A stretch of DNA of 64,000 nucleotides from Arthrobacter jinronghuae (GCF_025244825.1 NZ_CP104263.1:1674001-1738000), one strand, 5' to 3'; positions 16,556-25,874 are shown, counted from the first letter of the stretch. Notes: generated by a model not told the origin, from the letters alone. Numbers and translations are program-made.

Positions 16556-17941
16556 TCACCCGCCAGAGGAGTGCGGGGCCGCCGTCGTGGGATTCCGGAT
16601 TCCCAGGAACGCGACCGCCCCGGCCGCCAGGAAGAGGCACGCGGTGACCAGCACCGTCTGCCGGAAGCCCGGAAAGTCCAGGGCGCCGCCGGACACGGTG
16701 CCGGCCAGCGCGATCGCGATCAGGCCGGCTACCCGCGACACGGCGTTGTTGACCGCTGACCCGATGCCGGCGTCGTCCCCGTTCAGCGCGCCGAGCACCG
16801 CGGAGGTCAGCGGCGCCACCATCAGGGCGAGGCCCAGTCCGCACAGCAGCAGCCCGGGCAGCAGCTCGGTGAGGAAATCCAGGGGCGGCTGGACCGTGAG
16901 CATTAGGAGGAACCCGGCCCCGCAGATCACCGGCCCGGCGGTCATAAACAGCCGAGGCCCGTAAATCCCGGCCAGCCTGCCCACGCGGGCGGACAACAGC
17001 AGCATGGCCACCGGCAGCGGCAGGGCGGTGAAGCCGGCGGCCGTCGCGGAGAATCCCGCGGCCTGCTGGACAAAAACCGTCACGGCGAAGGTTCCCAGCG
17101 CGAGCCCCGCGTAGGCGCCCGCGGTGACCACGTTGCCGTAGCGGAAGTTCCGCGCCCGGAACAGGGACAGCGGCATCATCGGTGCCGGCGCCCGTGCCTC
17201 GCGCAGCAGGAACAGCACCAGGGCCAGCAGTCCTGCGGCCAGGGGAACGACGACGGCGGGATGCCCCCAGTCGAGCCGCTCCTGTTCGATCAGTGCATAG
17301 ACGGGACCTGCCAGTCCGGCGACGGCCAGTACGACGCCGGGCAGGTCGAACGCGGCCCGCCGACGTCCGCTGCTCTCCTGCAGGCCGGTCATCAGCAGCA
17401 GGCAGGCGGCCACCGGCAGGACGTTCACGGCGAAGATCAGCCGCCAACTTCCCACGTCCACGAGCACTCCGCCCAGGAGCGGGCCGATGATCGCGGCCGT
17501 GCCGGTCCAGGCCGTCCACCTGCCGATGGCGGCGGCGCGCGCGGCGTCGTGGTACGCCGTTGTAATGAGCGCCAGCGAGCCGGGCACCAGCAGTGCGGCG
17601 GTAATGCCCTGGATTCCTCGGGCCAGAATCAGGATGCCTGGAGCCCAGGCCAGGGCGCAGGCGAGCGAGGAGGCCCCGAAGCCCAGGATGCCGATCCGCA
17701 GGATCCGCAGCCGGCCGAAGGAGTCCGAGAGCGAGCCGGCCAGCAGGATGAACGCCCCCAGGGCGAGCAGGTAGGCGTTCACGGTCCACTGCTGGGTGGG
17801 CAGTCCGCCGCCGAGTTCCCGGCTGATCGCAGGCAACGCCACGGTGACGATGGACCCGTCGAGGAACGCCACGAAGGTGGCGAGAATAGCGACGGCCAGC
17901 AGCCGGGTGGTACCGGAGGGGCTGCTGGCCGCGCTGGTCAT
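16556..17941 (-). CDS. DHA2-family MFS drug exporter
   Basis: This 461-residue protein has about 14 membrane helices, the layout of EmrB/QacA-type (DHA2) proton antiporters. Motif C-like and motif A-like elements are visible: FVAFLDGSIVTVALPAIS at the start of helix 1, GSLSDSFGRLRILRIG in the loop 2-3 (motif A), and ARGIQGITAALLVPGSLAL. It exports drugs or related toxic molecules. A carboxylesterase gene lies ~10 bp upstream on the same strand, so the two are probably one transcript. Confidence 0.9.
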   Translation of the reverse strand: MTSAASSPSGTTRLLAVAILATFVAFLDGSIVTVALPAISRELGGGLPTQQWTVNAYLLALGAFILLAGSLSDSFGRLRILRIGILGFGASSLACALAWAPGILILARGIQGITAALLVPGSLALITTAYHDAARAAAIGRWTAWTGTAAIIGPLLGGVLVDVGSWRLIFAVNVLPVAACLLLMTGLQESSGRRRAAFDLPGVVLAVAGLAGPVYALIEQERLDWGHPAVVVPLAAGLLALVLFLLREARAPAPMMPLSLFRARNFRYGNVVTAGAYAGLALGTFAVTVFVQQAAGFSATAAGFTALPLPVAMLLLSARVGRLAGIYGPRLFMTAGPVICGAGFLLMLTVQPPLDFLTELLPGLLLCGLGLALMVAPLTSAVLGALNGDDAGIGSAVNNAVSRVAGLIAIALAGTVSGGALDFPGFRQTVLVTACLFLAAGAVAFLGIRNPTTAAPHSSGG

Positions 17942-17951
17942 GAACGAAATA

Positions 17952-19583
17952 CTAAGGTGCCGGGCTCACCCGGTCCCACAGTTCACACCCGTGCTCGGCA
18001 TCGACCGTTGCATGACTGACCACTTGGGCGCTGGGGGCAACGAATTGCAGCATCTCTCCCTGCGGGCGGTAGCGCGGCCACTCCGGAGCGAAGTTCGCAT
18101 CCGGACGTCCTTCGTCGGCGAAGCTGGACCAGTAGCTGATCATCTGGTCCGAGAGCTGTACCTGTTCGGTGCTGAACGGCAGCGCGGTGCCGAGGTAATC
18201 CCACAGGTAGCCAAGGTCATTGACGTGGGTGGCGCCGAACGGGTAGTCGGTGCCGAGCCGCCAGATGGAGGTGAACGCCGGCCCGTCCTTCTCCGCAAAC
18301 TCGTAGGCATATGTCCTGGTGTCGGCGGCCATCCGGTCCCGCAGGGTCTGGTCTCGGCACGCCCGCTGATCGCTCTGCACATCTCCCCACGCCACCGTTG
18401 GGGAGGGATAGTTGGCGGCAGGGTAGGCCGCCGCCACCTGCGCAGCATCGTTCGGATACGTGGTGGAGATCAGATCGGCGAGCATCTCTTCGGTGATCGG
18501 ATTGCCAACGTAGTCGTAGGCACCGAAGACGCTCTGCTGCGACTCATCCGCCGTACCGCCCACGATCACCGGAAGCCTCGTGAGCCGGCCGGCCTTCAAC
18601 AGCTCGAGCGGGTCGGACGGGAGGACGGCGTTGCCGTGAACCGCGCCGCTCTGCCGCACCGCCGTCTGGGCGGCGAGCACCTCGGCCGGCGACTTCGCCC
18701 GGAGGCAGGCGAGCTCCGTTGCCGGATCGGGGCAGCCGATCTCCGCCGCGAACTGGGCGCCGGAGGCACGGGCCGCCTGGGGTGTGCGGGCTGAACACCC
18801 GCCGCTTTGCAGGATCGCCTGGTCAAAGAGGCCGTCGGCTCCGGGGGAGGCGAGTTGTGCGCAGGTATTCGAGGCCCCGGCTGACTGGCCGGCGAGAGTG
18901 ACATTCCGTGCGTCACCGCCGAACCTTCCGATGTTCTCCTGGATCCAGGTGAGGGCGGCCTGCTGGTCAAGCAGGCCGAAGTTGCCTGCCGCACCGTCCG
19001 GGTTGTCCGCTTCCAGCCCGGTGGTGTCGAGCCAGCCCATCGCACCCACGCGGTAGTTGATGGTGACGAACACCGCCTCGCTCTTGGTGATGAACTTGTT
19101 CGGGTCGGTGTCACGGCCGGCGCCGGCAACATTGCCACCACCGTGGTTCCACACGAACACCGGCAGCTTCTTCGACGACGGCTCGCTCGGCCGGTACACG
19201 TTGAGGTACAGACAGTCCTCGTTCAGTGTGGGCTGGTCATAGCCCGGGTCCCATCCGGTGCCCTGGGTGCATGAGCCCCCGAATTGCGTGGCGTCCAGCA
19301 CGCCTTCCCACGGCTCGACGTCGGCCGGGGCCTTCCAGCGCAGGTCGTCGACCGGGGGAGCGGCATAGGGGATGCCTTTGAAGGAGGTGACCATCGACGT
19401 CGCTTCCCCCTGCACCTCTCCCTTGTCCGTCGAGACGACCGGGTAGTGGTCCCGGTAGCCTTCGTTGGCATCGTGCACGGCGGGGGAGCTGGCAAATGCC
19501 GCGCCGGTCGCCGTCAGGCCAACCGCTATTCCGGCCGCTGACCATGCGCGCACTCTTTTGGTAATCATCATTGGGTACCTCAC
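17952..19583 (-). CDS. Secreted type-B carboxylesterase
   Basis: This 543-residue protein starts with a signal peptide (twin basic region then VRAWSAAGIAVGLTATGAAF, cleavage near AFASSPA), so it is exported. Family signs are EDCLYLNVYRPSE (type-B signature 2), HGGGN oxyanion hole, GRFGGDARNVTLAGQSAGAS with the catalytic Ser, and late Glu/His. Type-B esterases hydrolyse carboxylic esters with broad specificity. The DHA2 exporter gene follows 10 bp downstream, which suggests joint handling of an ester-containing compound. A second ATG four residues on is a possible start. Confidence 0.9.
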   Translation of the reverse strand: MRYPMMITKRVRAWSAAGIAVGLTATGAAFASSPAVHDANEGYRDHYPVVSTDKGEVQGEATSMVTSFKGIPYAAPPVDDLRWKAPADVEPWEGVLDATQFGGSCTQGTGWDPGYDQPTLNEDCLYLNVYRPSEPSSKKLPVFVWNHGGGNVAGAGRDTDPNKFITKSEAVFVTINYRVGAMGWLDTTGLEADNPDGAAGNFGLLDQQAALTWIQENIGRFGGDARNVTLAGQSAGASNTCAQLASPGADGLFDQAILQSGGCSARTPQAARASGAQFAAEIGCPDPATELACLRAKSPAEVLAAQTAVRQSGAVHGNAVLPSDPLELLKAGRLTRLPVIVGGTADESQQSVFGAYDYVGNPITEEMLADLISTTYPNDAAQVAAAYPAANYPSPTVAWGDVQSDQRACRDQTLRDRMAADTRTYAYEFAEKDGPAFTSIWRLGTDYPFGATHVNDLGYLWDYLGTALPFSTEQVQLSDQMISYWSSFADEGRPDANFAPEWPRYRPQGEMLQFVAPSAQVVSHATVDAEHGCELWDRVSPAP

Positions 19584-19727
19584 TCATCGGCGAATGTCCG
19601 GACGAGTATTGAGTGTTGAAGTGCGCGGATCAAGCGTTTCATCTAGATACATATGTACTTCCGGGATAAGGGCCCTTACCTGTTGTGGAATGGGCAAAAG
19701 CGTGGAGCTGTAGGCAAAGGGGGCTCT

Positions 19728-19757
19728 GCCAGTGCCCCCGCCTGCGGGGGCACTGGC
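19728..19757. repeat. Perfect 14-bp-arm hairpin in a divergent spacer
   Basis: The arms (19728-19741 and 19744-19757) are perfect complements, 14 bp each, with two bases between them (GCCAGTGCCCCCGC / GCGGGGGCACTGGC). No T-run follows. It lies in the 329-bp spacer between the divergent esterase (start 19583) and alcohol dehydrogenase (start 19913), where a terminator is not expected on either strand. The rest of the spacer has no gene. Confidence 0.6.
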
Positions 19758-19912
19758 TAACACTCTGAGGGCTAAGTAGATTCACGACTCACAAATCCGG
19801 AGCCTGCACGCTCCAGGACGGCAATTGCGTCCGTGCCGAACGTAGTCCTGAACCGCCGGCGAGAAGCGTCGGCACGCAACTTAGCAAACTAGTCTGTTTT
19901 TAGGAGCCCACC

Positions 19913-20995
19913 ATGGTTTCACCAGTTCAGACCGCGACTCGTCCGACTCGGACCGTGAGTGCCTACGCCGCGGTATCGCCCACCGACCCGCTTGTCGCTA
20001 CCACGATTGAACGACGCAGCGTTGGCGCGAAAGACGTACTTATCGAGATCGCCTACGTGGGGATCTGCCACTCAGACATCCACACTGTCCGGGGTGACTG
20101 GGGGCCGGTGCAGTACCCGTTGACGGTGGGCCACGAGATCGTCGGGGTTGTCAGCGAGATTGGTGCAGACGTCACGCAGCACCAAGTCGGCGACCGCGTC
20201 GGCGTGGGGTGCCTCGTCAACTCCTGCCGTGAATGCGCCAATTGCCGCGCGGGTGCAGAGCAGTACTGCCTCAACGGCAACACCGCTACCTATGGCGCCG
20301 TGGACCGCGACGGCACCATCACGCAGGGCGGGTACTCCACGCATATCGTCGTGGTGGAGGACTTCGTGCTGAGTGTTCCGCAGAGCATCCCGTACGAAGC
20401 GGCCGCGCCCCTCTTGTGCGCCGGCATTACGACCTATTCACCACTGGCGCACTGGAATGCCGGCCCAGGCAAGAAGGTAGCCGTCATTGGGATGGGCGGG
20501 CTCGGTCACATGGCCGTAAAGATTTCACATGCCATGGGAGCGGAAACCACGGTTCTCTCGCACTCGCTTAGTAAGCAGGAGGACGGGCTGCGGTTCGGTG
20601 CTGACTACTACTACGCCACGAGCGACCCGGCTACATTCGAAACCCTCGCCAACACCTTTGATCTCATCATCAACACGGTGAGTGCGAAGATCGACGTGGA
20701 TGCCTACCTCATGCTGCTCGGCCTCGACGGAACCATGGTGAACATCGGTGCGCCGACGGAGGTACTGCCGGTACAGGTGTACACGCTGTGCAGCAACCGG
20801 CGCTCGTTCGCCGGCACTGGTATCGGCAGTATCCGTGAGACCCAGGACATGCTGGACTTCTGCGCCGAGCACAGCATCGCACCCGAAATTGAGCTCATAG
20901 CCGCCGACGCCATCAACGATGCCTACGAACGTGTGCTCGCGTCCGATGTACGGTACCGCTTCGTCATCGACACGGCGACACTTCCGGCGATCTAG
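19913..20995 (+). CDS. Zinc-dependent NAD(P) alcohol dehydrogenase (AdhC/YahK type)
   Basis: This 360-residue medium-chain dehydrogenase has the catalytic zinc ligands in [10 protein letters not shown] and VGHEIVG, the structural zinc loop with four cysteines ([15 protein letters not shown]), and the cofactor motif [11 protein letters not shown]. It belongs to the cinnamyl-alcohol-dehydrogenase/YahK aldehyde reductase group, which reduces aldehydes with NADPH. A very similar gene lies at 41265. Residues 1-15 before VSAYAA are extra relative to that paralogue. A palindromic ACTAGT core sits 19 bp upstream of the ATG. Confidence 0.92.
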   Translation: MVSPVQTATRPTRTVSAYAAVSPTDPLVATTIERRSVGAKDVLIEIAYVGICHSDIHTVRGDWGPVQYPLTVGHEIVGVVSEIGADVTQHQVGDRVGVGCLVNSCRECANCRAGAEQYCLNGNTATYGAVDRDGTITQGGYSTHIVVVEDFVLSVPQSIPYEAAAPLLCAGITTYSPLAHWNAGPGKKVAVIGMGGLGHMAVKISHAMGAETTVLSHSLSKQEDGLRFGADYYYATSDPATFETLANTFDLIINTVSAKIDVDAYLMLLGLDGTMVNIGAPTEVLPVQVYTLCSNRRSFAGTGIGSIRETQDMLDFCAEHSIAPEIELIAADAINDAYERVLASDVRYRFVIDTATLPAI

Positions 20996-21061
20996 GCGGG
21001 CAACGAGCTGCCGCACACGTTCGCGGCTGGCCGCCTTCGGCGCTCCGGGATCTACTCGCAG

Positions 21062-21634
21062 TCAGCCGGCGTTGACGACCGCGCGGCAGCTGCGCAGGAA
21101 GGAAGCGGCGAGGGCGTCGCCGTCGTCGTCAAGGTAGCCGGCAACCATCGCTCCGTCGCGAAGAAGCATCAGATCCTCAGCTGCCGCCTTCGGATCGGCG
21201 GGAGCCAGGGGACGGGCGATTTCAGCGAACGCGGCCTTGCACCATTCGCGGTGGTCCCTGATGGTTTTACGGACTGCACTGGCGGGGTCCGGGTATTCGG
21301 CTGCGGCGTTGATGAAGGGACACCCGCGGAATCCGGGCTCACAGGACATAGTGCCTAATTGGTTCGCGATTAGTTGCAAGGTTTTGTCGGTATCCCCGCC
21401 GGCGTGTTCCATTGCAGCGCCGATTCCCTCGCGCTCGATCTTTGCCCGGCGTTCCAGATGGGCCACCACCAGGTCGTCCTTGCTTTTGAAATGCCGGTAG
21501 AAGGTCACTTTCGTCGTTCCGGCACGGTCGATCACCTTGTCGACGCTGACCGCTCGAAGCCCCTCGGCATAGAACAGCTCAGTCGCGGCTTCGACGAGAC
21601 GTTCCCTCATCGATACCTTCACAGCCTCCGCCAC
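21062..21634 (-). CDS. TetR-family regulator with cysteine-bearing effector domain
   Basis: The chosen start is a GTG at 21634, preceded on its strand by GGAAGG at about 8 bases; this gives 190 residues. The longer open frame upstream spans a palindrome and is unlikely to be coding. The N-terminus RERLVEAATELFYAEG with VDKVIDRAGTTKVTFYRHFKSKDDL is the helix-turn-helix. The effector domain holds SCEPGFRGCPFINAA, with Cys residues placed as in redox- or electrophile-sensing TetR proteins. It is divergent to the hydrolase-to-EthD operon, with a near-perfect palindrome between. Confidence 0.85.
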   Translation of the reverse strand: MAEAVKVSMRERLVEAATELFYAEGLRAVSVDKVIDRAGTTKVTFYRHFKSKDDLVVAHLERRAKIEREGIGAAMEHAGGDTDKTLQLIANQLGTMSCEPGFRGCPFINAAAEYPDPASAVRKTIRDHREWCKAAFAEIARPLAPADPKAAAEDLMLLRDGAMVAGYLDDDGDALAASFLRSCRAVVNAG

Positions 21635-21694
21635 GAGATTTCCTTCCGGTTGCCCTTGCGTGTCTCCATGATCCAGATTACAGTCCTTCGAAGT

Positions 21695-21712
21695 AGAGTG
21701 ACTAGTCATTCT
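21695..21712. promoter_or_regulatory. TetR operator, near-perfect palindrome
   Basis: AGAGTGACTAGTCATTCT is an 18-bp inverted repeat with a single mismatch; its centre TGACTAGTCA is perfect. It lies 61 bp upstream of the TetR GTG (21634) and 68 bp upstream of the divergent hydrolase ATG (21780). The ACTAGT centre recurs upstream of the alcohol dehydrogenase at 19888-19893. Confidence 0.65.
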
Positions 21713-21779
21713 ACCAACGGGCCGGCCGCCGTCCGTACGGACGCCGGACGGCTTCAACTACTACGAAAGGACATGTGAA

Positions 21780-22535
21780 ATGTTGAACAGTTCATCTCGA
21801 CTGGGGACCACTACTGATTCCGACGCCGGCGAAAACCAGGGATTGCCGACCATCGTGCTTGTGCACGGAGCGTGGGCCGATTCCTCCAGCTGGGAGCCGG
21901 TGATCAACGAACTCCTGCACGCAGGATTCCCGGTCCGGGCCGTTGCGAACCCGCTGCGCGGCGTGGAGCATGACACGGCCTACCTGGCCAGCTACCTGGC
22001 GGCGATCGAGGGTCCCGTGGTGCTCGTCGGCCATTCGTACGGCGGTGCAGTCATCACGAACATCGATACGAGTGCCCTCGACGTGCAGGCCCTCGTCTAC
22101 GTCGCGGCATTTATCCCGATCGCGGGGGAGACGGTCGGCCAGCTGGCCGCACAATCATCGACCCCGCTGCCCTTGGTGACAGTCGAAACACCAAGCGGGC
22201 CTGAGGTGCACATCAGCCCGGAGGGTTTCCGCGCAGCCTTTGCCGCCGACGTCGACCAGCGCACGGCAGGTGTCCTCGGCATCGTCCAGCGTCCTGCAAA
22301 CGTCCGTGCGGTAGCGGAACCGATCAGCCGGGAAGCCTTCCGCACCGTGCCGTCCTATGTACTCGTCACCACGGCGGATCGGGCCATCGACCCGGAGGTG
22401 CAGCGGATGATGGCCCGCCGGACCGACGCGGCCGTCATAGAGGTCGAGGCCTCCCATGCCGTCATGGTCAGTCGTCCCTCGACCGTCGCGGGTCTCGTTC
22501 TCCAGGCCGCGACGTCGGCGGTAACCGTCCGATGA
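21780..22535 (+). CDS. Alpha/beta hydrolase (EstC-like)
   Basis: This 251-residue hydrolase has the oxyanion segment LVHGAWADSSSW, the nucleophile elbow VGHSYGGAVI, Asp in TADRAIDPEVQ and His in EASHAVMVSRP, in the order of the small esterase group (methyl-salicylate esterase/EstC-like). It probably acts on an ester or ring-opened product in the cytoplasm. It is the first gene of an operon with a membrane protein, an FAD disulfide oxidoreductase and an EthD protein. Control by the divergent TetR is likely. Confidence 0.85.
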   Translation: MLNSSSRLGTTTDSDAGENQGLPTIVLVHGAWADSSSWEPVINELLHAGFPVRAVANPLRGVEHDTAYLASYLAAIEGPVVLVGHSYGGAVITNIDTSALDVQALVYVAAFIPIAGETVGQLAAQSSTPLPLVTVETPSGPEVHISPEGFRAAFAADVDQRTAGVLGIVQRPANVRAVAEPISREAFRTVPSYVLVTTADRAIDPEVQRMMARRTDAAVIEVEASHAVMVSRPSTVAGLVLQAATSAVTVR

Positions 22536-22591
22536 CCCCTCACCAGCCACCCCCTTCCCGCGTTCAAACACTTCAAACAGAACGGAACGTC

Positions 22592-23155
22592 ATGACCACA
22601 TCAACCACCCAGACCCCACCGGCGATCTCGCCGGTCCTTCGGAAGCTGTACTTCGTCCGCTTCGGATTCGCCATCGTCTGGGCAGTCCTCATTGCCCTGA
22701 CCGCTTCCACCCTCGGACCCTTCAGCATCGCCCTGCTCATCCTCTACCCGCTGTTCGACGTCGCGGCCGCCGTCGTCGACCACCGCGCCTCACGCGCCAC
22801 CCGTCCCGGCCCGCTGCTCCTGGTGAATATGGCGCTCAGCCTGCTGACCGCCGTCGCCCTCGGTGTGGCCGTCACCTCGGGGGTTCCCGCCGTGCTGGTT
22901 GTCTGGGGTGTCTGGGCTATTACCGCGGGCGCCGTACAGCTCGCCGTTGCCATTTCCCGCCTGCGGCTGGGCGGGCAGTGGCCGATGATCCTCAGCGGCG
23001 GCATCTCCACCCTCGCCGGCACCGGATTCATTCTGATGTCCGACACCTCATCGGCGGCCCTCACCGGTGTCGCGGGATACGCCACCCTCGGCGGCGTGTT
23101 CTTCCTTCTCTCCGCGATCCGGCTGCAGCGTCTTGCGAAGGCCGGCACACGATGA
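22592..23155 (+). CDS. DUF308-like integral membrane protein
   Basis: From the ATG at 22592 this is a 187-residue membrane protein with about six hydrophobic segments in pairs (e.g. FGFAIVWAVLIALTASTLG, LLVNMALSLLTAVALGVAV, PAVLVVWGVWAITAGAVQLA, PMILSGGISTLAGTGFILM). This repeat of short helices with WGVWAITAGAVQL is the DUF308/HdeD-like pattern. The role is unknown; it may help the stress-type operon in which it sits. Its stop overlaps the next ATG by 4 bp. Confidence 0.78.
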   Translation: MTTSTTQTPPAISPVLRKLYFVRFGFAIVWAVLIALTASTLGPFSIALLILYPLFDVAAAVVDHRASRATRPGPLLLVNMALSLLTAVALGVAVTSGVPAVLVVWGVWAITAGAVQLAVAISRLRLGGQWPMILSGGISTLAGTGFILMSDTSSAALTGVAGYATLGGVFFLLSAIRLQRLAKAGTR

Positions 23156-24591
23156 CCGGGACCGTTACGGACGTTATTGTTATCGGCGCCGGTCCGGTGG
23201 GGGAGAACGTTGCGGACCGGATAGTTGCCGGCGGCCTCAGCGCGGTGATTGTCGAATCCGAGCTGGTGGGCGGCGAGTGCTCCTACTGGGCATGCATGCC
23301 GACCAAAGCGCTGCTGCGGGACGCCGCCGCACTCCGCGCCGTCCGGCAGCTGCCCGGTGCCGCCGCGGCAGTAACCGGCAGGCTCGACGTCGACGCGGTG
23401 CTGGCCCGCCGGGACCGGTTCGCCTCGAACTGGAACGACGAGGGCCAGGTCGCGTGGCTCCAACAGGCCGGCATCACACTGGTCCGCGGGCACGGGCGGA
23501 TCATTGCCCCGCGGACCGTGGAGATCACCGGCCGGGACGGCACGGTCAGCACGATCACGGCACGGCACGCCGTCGTCGTCGCCACCGGAACCAGCGCGGC
23601 GCTTCCGCCGATCCCGGGACTGGCGGACGCCGCCCCGTGGACCAGCCGTGAAGCGGTGTCCGTGAAGAAAATCCCGGAGCGGCTCGCGATCATCGGCGGC
23701 GGCGTCGTCGGCACGGAAATGGCGACCGCCTTCAGCGCGCTGGGCGCCGCGGTGACGCTCATCGCGCGCGACGGCGTCCTGCCGCGGGTCGAGCCGTACG
23801 CCGCCGAGCACGTCGTCGCCTCCTTGGAAAGCGCTGGAGTGCGGGTGCTGATCGGCGCAAGCCCGAGCGAGGTGACCCGCGACGCGCGCGGCACCGTGCA
23901 CGTAACCCTGGCCGGCGGCGGGAGTATCGACGCCGACGAGGTCCTGGTTGCCACGGGACGCAGGCCCAACACCGGCGACCTTGGGCTTGAATACCTCGGG
24001 CTCGCGGCCGGTGGCTGGCTGAGCGTGGATGAGACGCTGCGGGTGATCGGCCCCGACGGCACCGTGCCCGACGGCGGCTGGCTGTACGCCGCGGGCGACG
24101 TCAATGGTCGTGCGCTGCTCACCCACCAGGGGAAGTACCAGGCCCGGGCTGCGGGAGACGCGATTGTGGCACGGGCAACCGGCGCCCCGGTCGAGGACTT
24201 CCCCTGGGGGCGCCATGTGGCGACCGCCGACCTCCGGGCAGTTCCGCAGGTCATCTTCACCGACCCCGAGATTGCCTCCGCCGGCCTCACCCTGGCTGGC
24301 GCCGTCGACGCCGGGCTCCGGGTCCGTTCCGTGGAATACGACCTTGGATCCGTTGCCGGCGCCTCACTGCATGCCGACGGCTATACCGGCCGCGCAGGCA
24401 TCGTCATCAATGAGGACACCAACACGATTGTCGGGTTCACCGCCGTCGGACCTGACGTGACCGAGCTGGTGCACGCGGCAACCATCGCGATCGCCGGGGA
24501 AGTACCGCTCGACCGGCTTTGGCATGCGGTTCCGGCGTATCCCACGATCAGTGAAGTCTGGCTCCGGCTCCTGGAGACCGCGGCACGGTAG
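23152..24591 (+). CDS. FAD-dependent pyridine-nucleotide disulfide oxidoreductase
   Basis: This 479-residue protein starts at the ATG overlapping the previous stop (ATGA). It has the FAD motif VIVIGAGPVGENVA, the redox-active pair in GGECSYWACMPTK (Cx4C), the NAD(P) motif IIGGGVVGTEMA, and the FAD region LYAAGDVNGRALLTHQGK. The C-terminal dimerisation domain contains the catalytic His/Glu region near HAVPAYPTISEV (the HPT motif is HAVPAYP here). It belongs to the mercuric/lipoamide reductase-like group. Its substrate, possibly a low-molecular-weight thiol or quinone, is inferred only. Confidence 0.9.
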   Translation: MTGTVTDVIVIGAGPVGENVADRIVAGGLSAVIVESELVGGECSYWACMPTKALLRDAAALRAVRQLPGAAAAVTGRLDVDAVLARRDRFASNWNDEGQVAWLQQAGITLVRGHGRIIAPRTVEITGRDGTVSTITARHAVVVATGTSAALPPIPGLADAAPWTSREAVSVKKIPERLAIIGGGVVGTEMATAFSALGAAVTLIARDGVLPRVEPYAAEHVVASLESAGVRVLIGASPSEVTRDARGTVHVTLAGGGSIDADEVLVATGRRPNTGDLGLEYLGLAAGGWLSVDETLRVIGPDGTVPDGGWLYAAGDVNGRALLTHQGKYQARAAGDAIVARATGAPVEDFPWGRHVATADLRAVPQVIFTDPEIASAGLTLAGAVDAGLRVRSVEYDLGSVAGASLHADGYTGRAGIVINEDTNTIVGFTAVGPDVTELVHAATIAIAGEVPLDRLWHAVPAYPTISEVWLRLLETAAR

Positions 24592-24651
24592 ACAACGGTC
24601 CCACGTGCCCGGAAACTTCAACCACCCCCACCCCCGAAAGGAAAGAACACC

Positions 24652-24957
24652 ATGCCCACCAAGATCACGTTCGTCATCGACAACCCCGCCGACCCCGAAG
24701 CGTTTGAGACCGCCTACAAAGGCATCGCGGACAGCGCCAAGCAGCTCCCGGAGCTGCGCCGTTACGAGGCCGGCAAGGTCTGGCCGAAGGAAAACGGCTC
24801 ACCCACCCCCGCCCACCGGACGCTTGACCTGTACTTCGACAGCTACGAGGACGCCTCGGCTGCCGTAACAACACCTGCGGCCGCGGACCTCTTCGGTCAG
24901 CTGAAGGCCACCGGGACCACCTTCATCGCCCTGTTCTCGGAGGTGGAAGAGAGCTAG
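24652..24957 (+). CDS. EthD-family protein
   Basis: This 101-residue protein matches the EthD domain (a ferredoxin-like dimeric alpha+beta barrel): KITFVIDNPADPEAFETAYKGI at the start, KQLPELRRYEAGKVWP in the middle and TLDLYFDSYEDASAAVTTPA. EthD proteins accompany degradation or detoxification operons. It is the last gene of the TetR-controlled operon, with a strong terminator at 25001. Its precise role is not known. Confidence 0.85.
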   Translation: MPTKITFVIDNPADPEAFETAYKGIADSAKQLPELRRYEAGKVWPKENGSPTPAHRTLDLYFDSYEDASAAVTTPAAADLFGQLKATGTTFIALFSEVEES

Positions 24958-25000
24958 GCGGGGCACGGTTTGCCCGCCTTGACCCCCTATTCGCTTGGTA

Positions 25001-25038
25001 CCGATGCCCGTGTTCCCTCACCGGAACACGGGCATCGG
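25001..25038. terminator. Long hairpin terminator
   Basis: Arms of 16 bp (25001-25016, CCGATGCCCGTGTTCC, and 25023-25038) are perfect complements around a 6-base loop. It sits 43 bp after the EthD stop, so it probably ends that operon. There is no T-run; the next gene starts at 25102. Confidence 0.7.
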
Positions 25039-25101
25039 CGCTCAACTGTTCGGCGCGCCGCCTCAGCAGGGGCAGTGCTCGCCCATAGTAGGCTTCGGGC
25101 C

Positions 25102-25572
25102 ATGGGAACACGGCGAAGCATCAGCAAATCTGATTACCGGCTTTACTCCCGGCCGATGCCTGGGGAAAGCACGGACTGGGTGGAAGTGGTGTCCGACGGC
25201 GGTGAACCTCCGCAGGCGTCCAGTCTTACCGCCCGTACCGGAGCGGAGTTCAGCGACGCGGACCGTGGCGGCGCCACTGCTGAAGGGCCCGTCGATACGG
25301 CTGCTGCCCCCAGGAGCCGGTCTAACCCCTATCTCTGGGCCGCGTGGGCAGTTGTGGCGATGATGCTTGTCCTTGGACTGATCTGGCTCTCCGGCAACCT
25401 CCAAATAACGTCGGCCATTTACAGCGGCGGCAGTGCAGTCACGAGTGCCCAGGACGTTGCGGTGATGAACTTCCAGATGATGGGCGTGTATCTGCTGCCC
25501 TTCGGCCTGGCCGGTGCCCTTGCGCTGCTGATGCTTCAGGCTGCCGGCTACCGTCACGAACGCCGGGACTAA
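25102..25572 (+). CDS. Two-helix membrane protein, hypothetical
   Basis: From ATG 25102 this is a 156-residue protein. An N-terminal ~70-residue polar region is followed by two hydrophobic segments (YLWAAWAVVAMMLVLGLIWL and YLLPFGLAGALALLMLQAAG). No known family is recognised. Its stop overlaps the convergent antibiotic-monooxygenase-like gene by 4 bp. Confidence 0.55.
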   Translation: MGTRRSISKSDYRLYSRPMPGESTDWVEVVSDGGEPPQASSLTARTGAEFSDADRGGATAEGPVDTAAAPRSRSNPYLWAAWAVVAMMLVLGLIWLSGNLQITSAIYSGGSAVTSAQDVAVMNFQMMGVYLLPFGLAGALALLMLQAAGYRHERRD

Positions 25573-25874
25573 CCGGCGAGCTCATAGTGCGACACGGTGC
25601 GGTCACGCTCCAGGAGGAAGCGGTCGTCCTCGGGATAGAAGACGGCCCGGCCGACGTCGTCGCCCGCGAAAGCGCGAATCACCTCGAGGGAAACCCACAG
25701 CGAAACCGTGACAATCTCGCTGCGCCCCTCGTCCAGGCTGCGGGTGAGAATCCAAGCGCCGAGGTTGCCCGCCGTGGCGCGGTATTCCACGATTCCTGTC
25801 TGTTGCACGTATTCGACGTACGCCTCAAGGTCTTGGCCGCGGACAACGCCGCGCCACATCCGAACAACGCGCAT
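25569..25874 (-). CDS. Antibiotic biosynthesis monooxygenase-like (ABM) protein
   Basis: The ATG at 25874, with GGAAGGA upstream on its strand, gives a 101-residue protein. The pattern VVRMWRGVVRGQDLEAYVEYVQQTGIV, then SEIVTVSLWVSLEVIRAFAGDD and ending SHYELAG, is typical of the dimeric alpha/beta-barrel ABM family. Members include YdhR-like monooxygenases and many proteins with no proven activity. It stands alone. The longer open frame upstream is not supported. Confidence 0.75.
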   Translation of the reverse strand: MRVVRMWRGVVRGQDLEAYVEYVQQTGIVEYRATAGNLGAWILTRSLDEGRSEIVTVSLWVSLEVIRAFAGDDVGRAVFYPEDDRFLLERDRTVSHYELAG

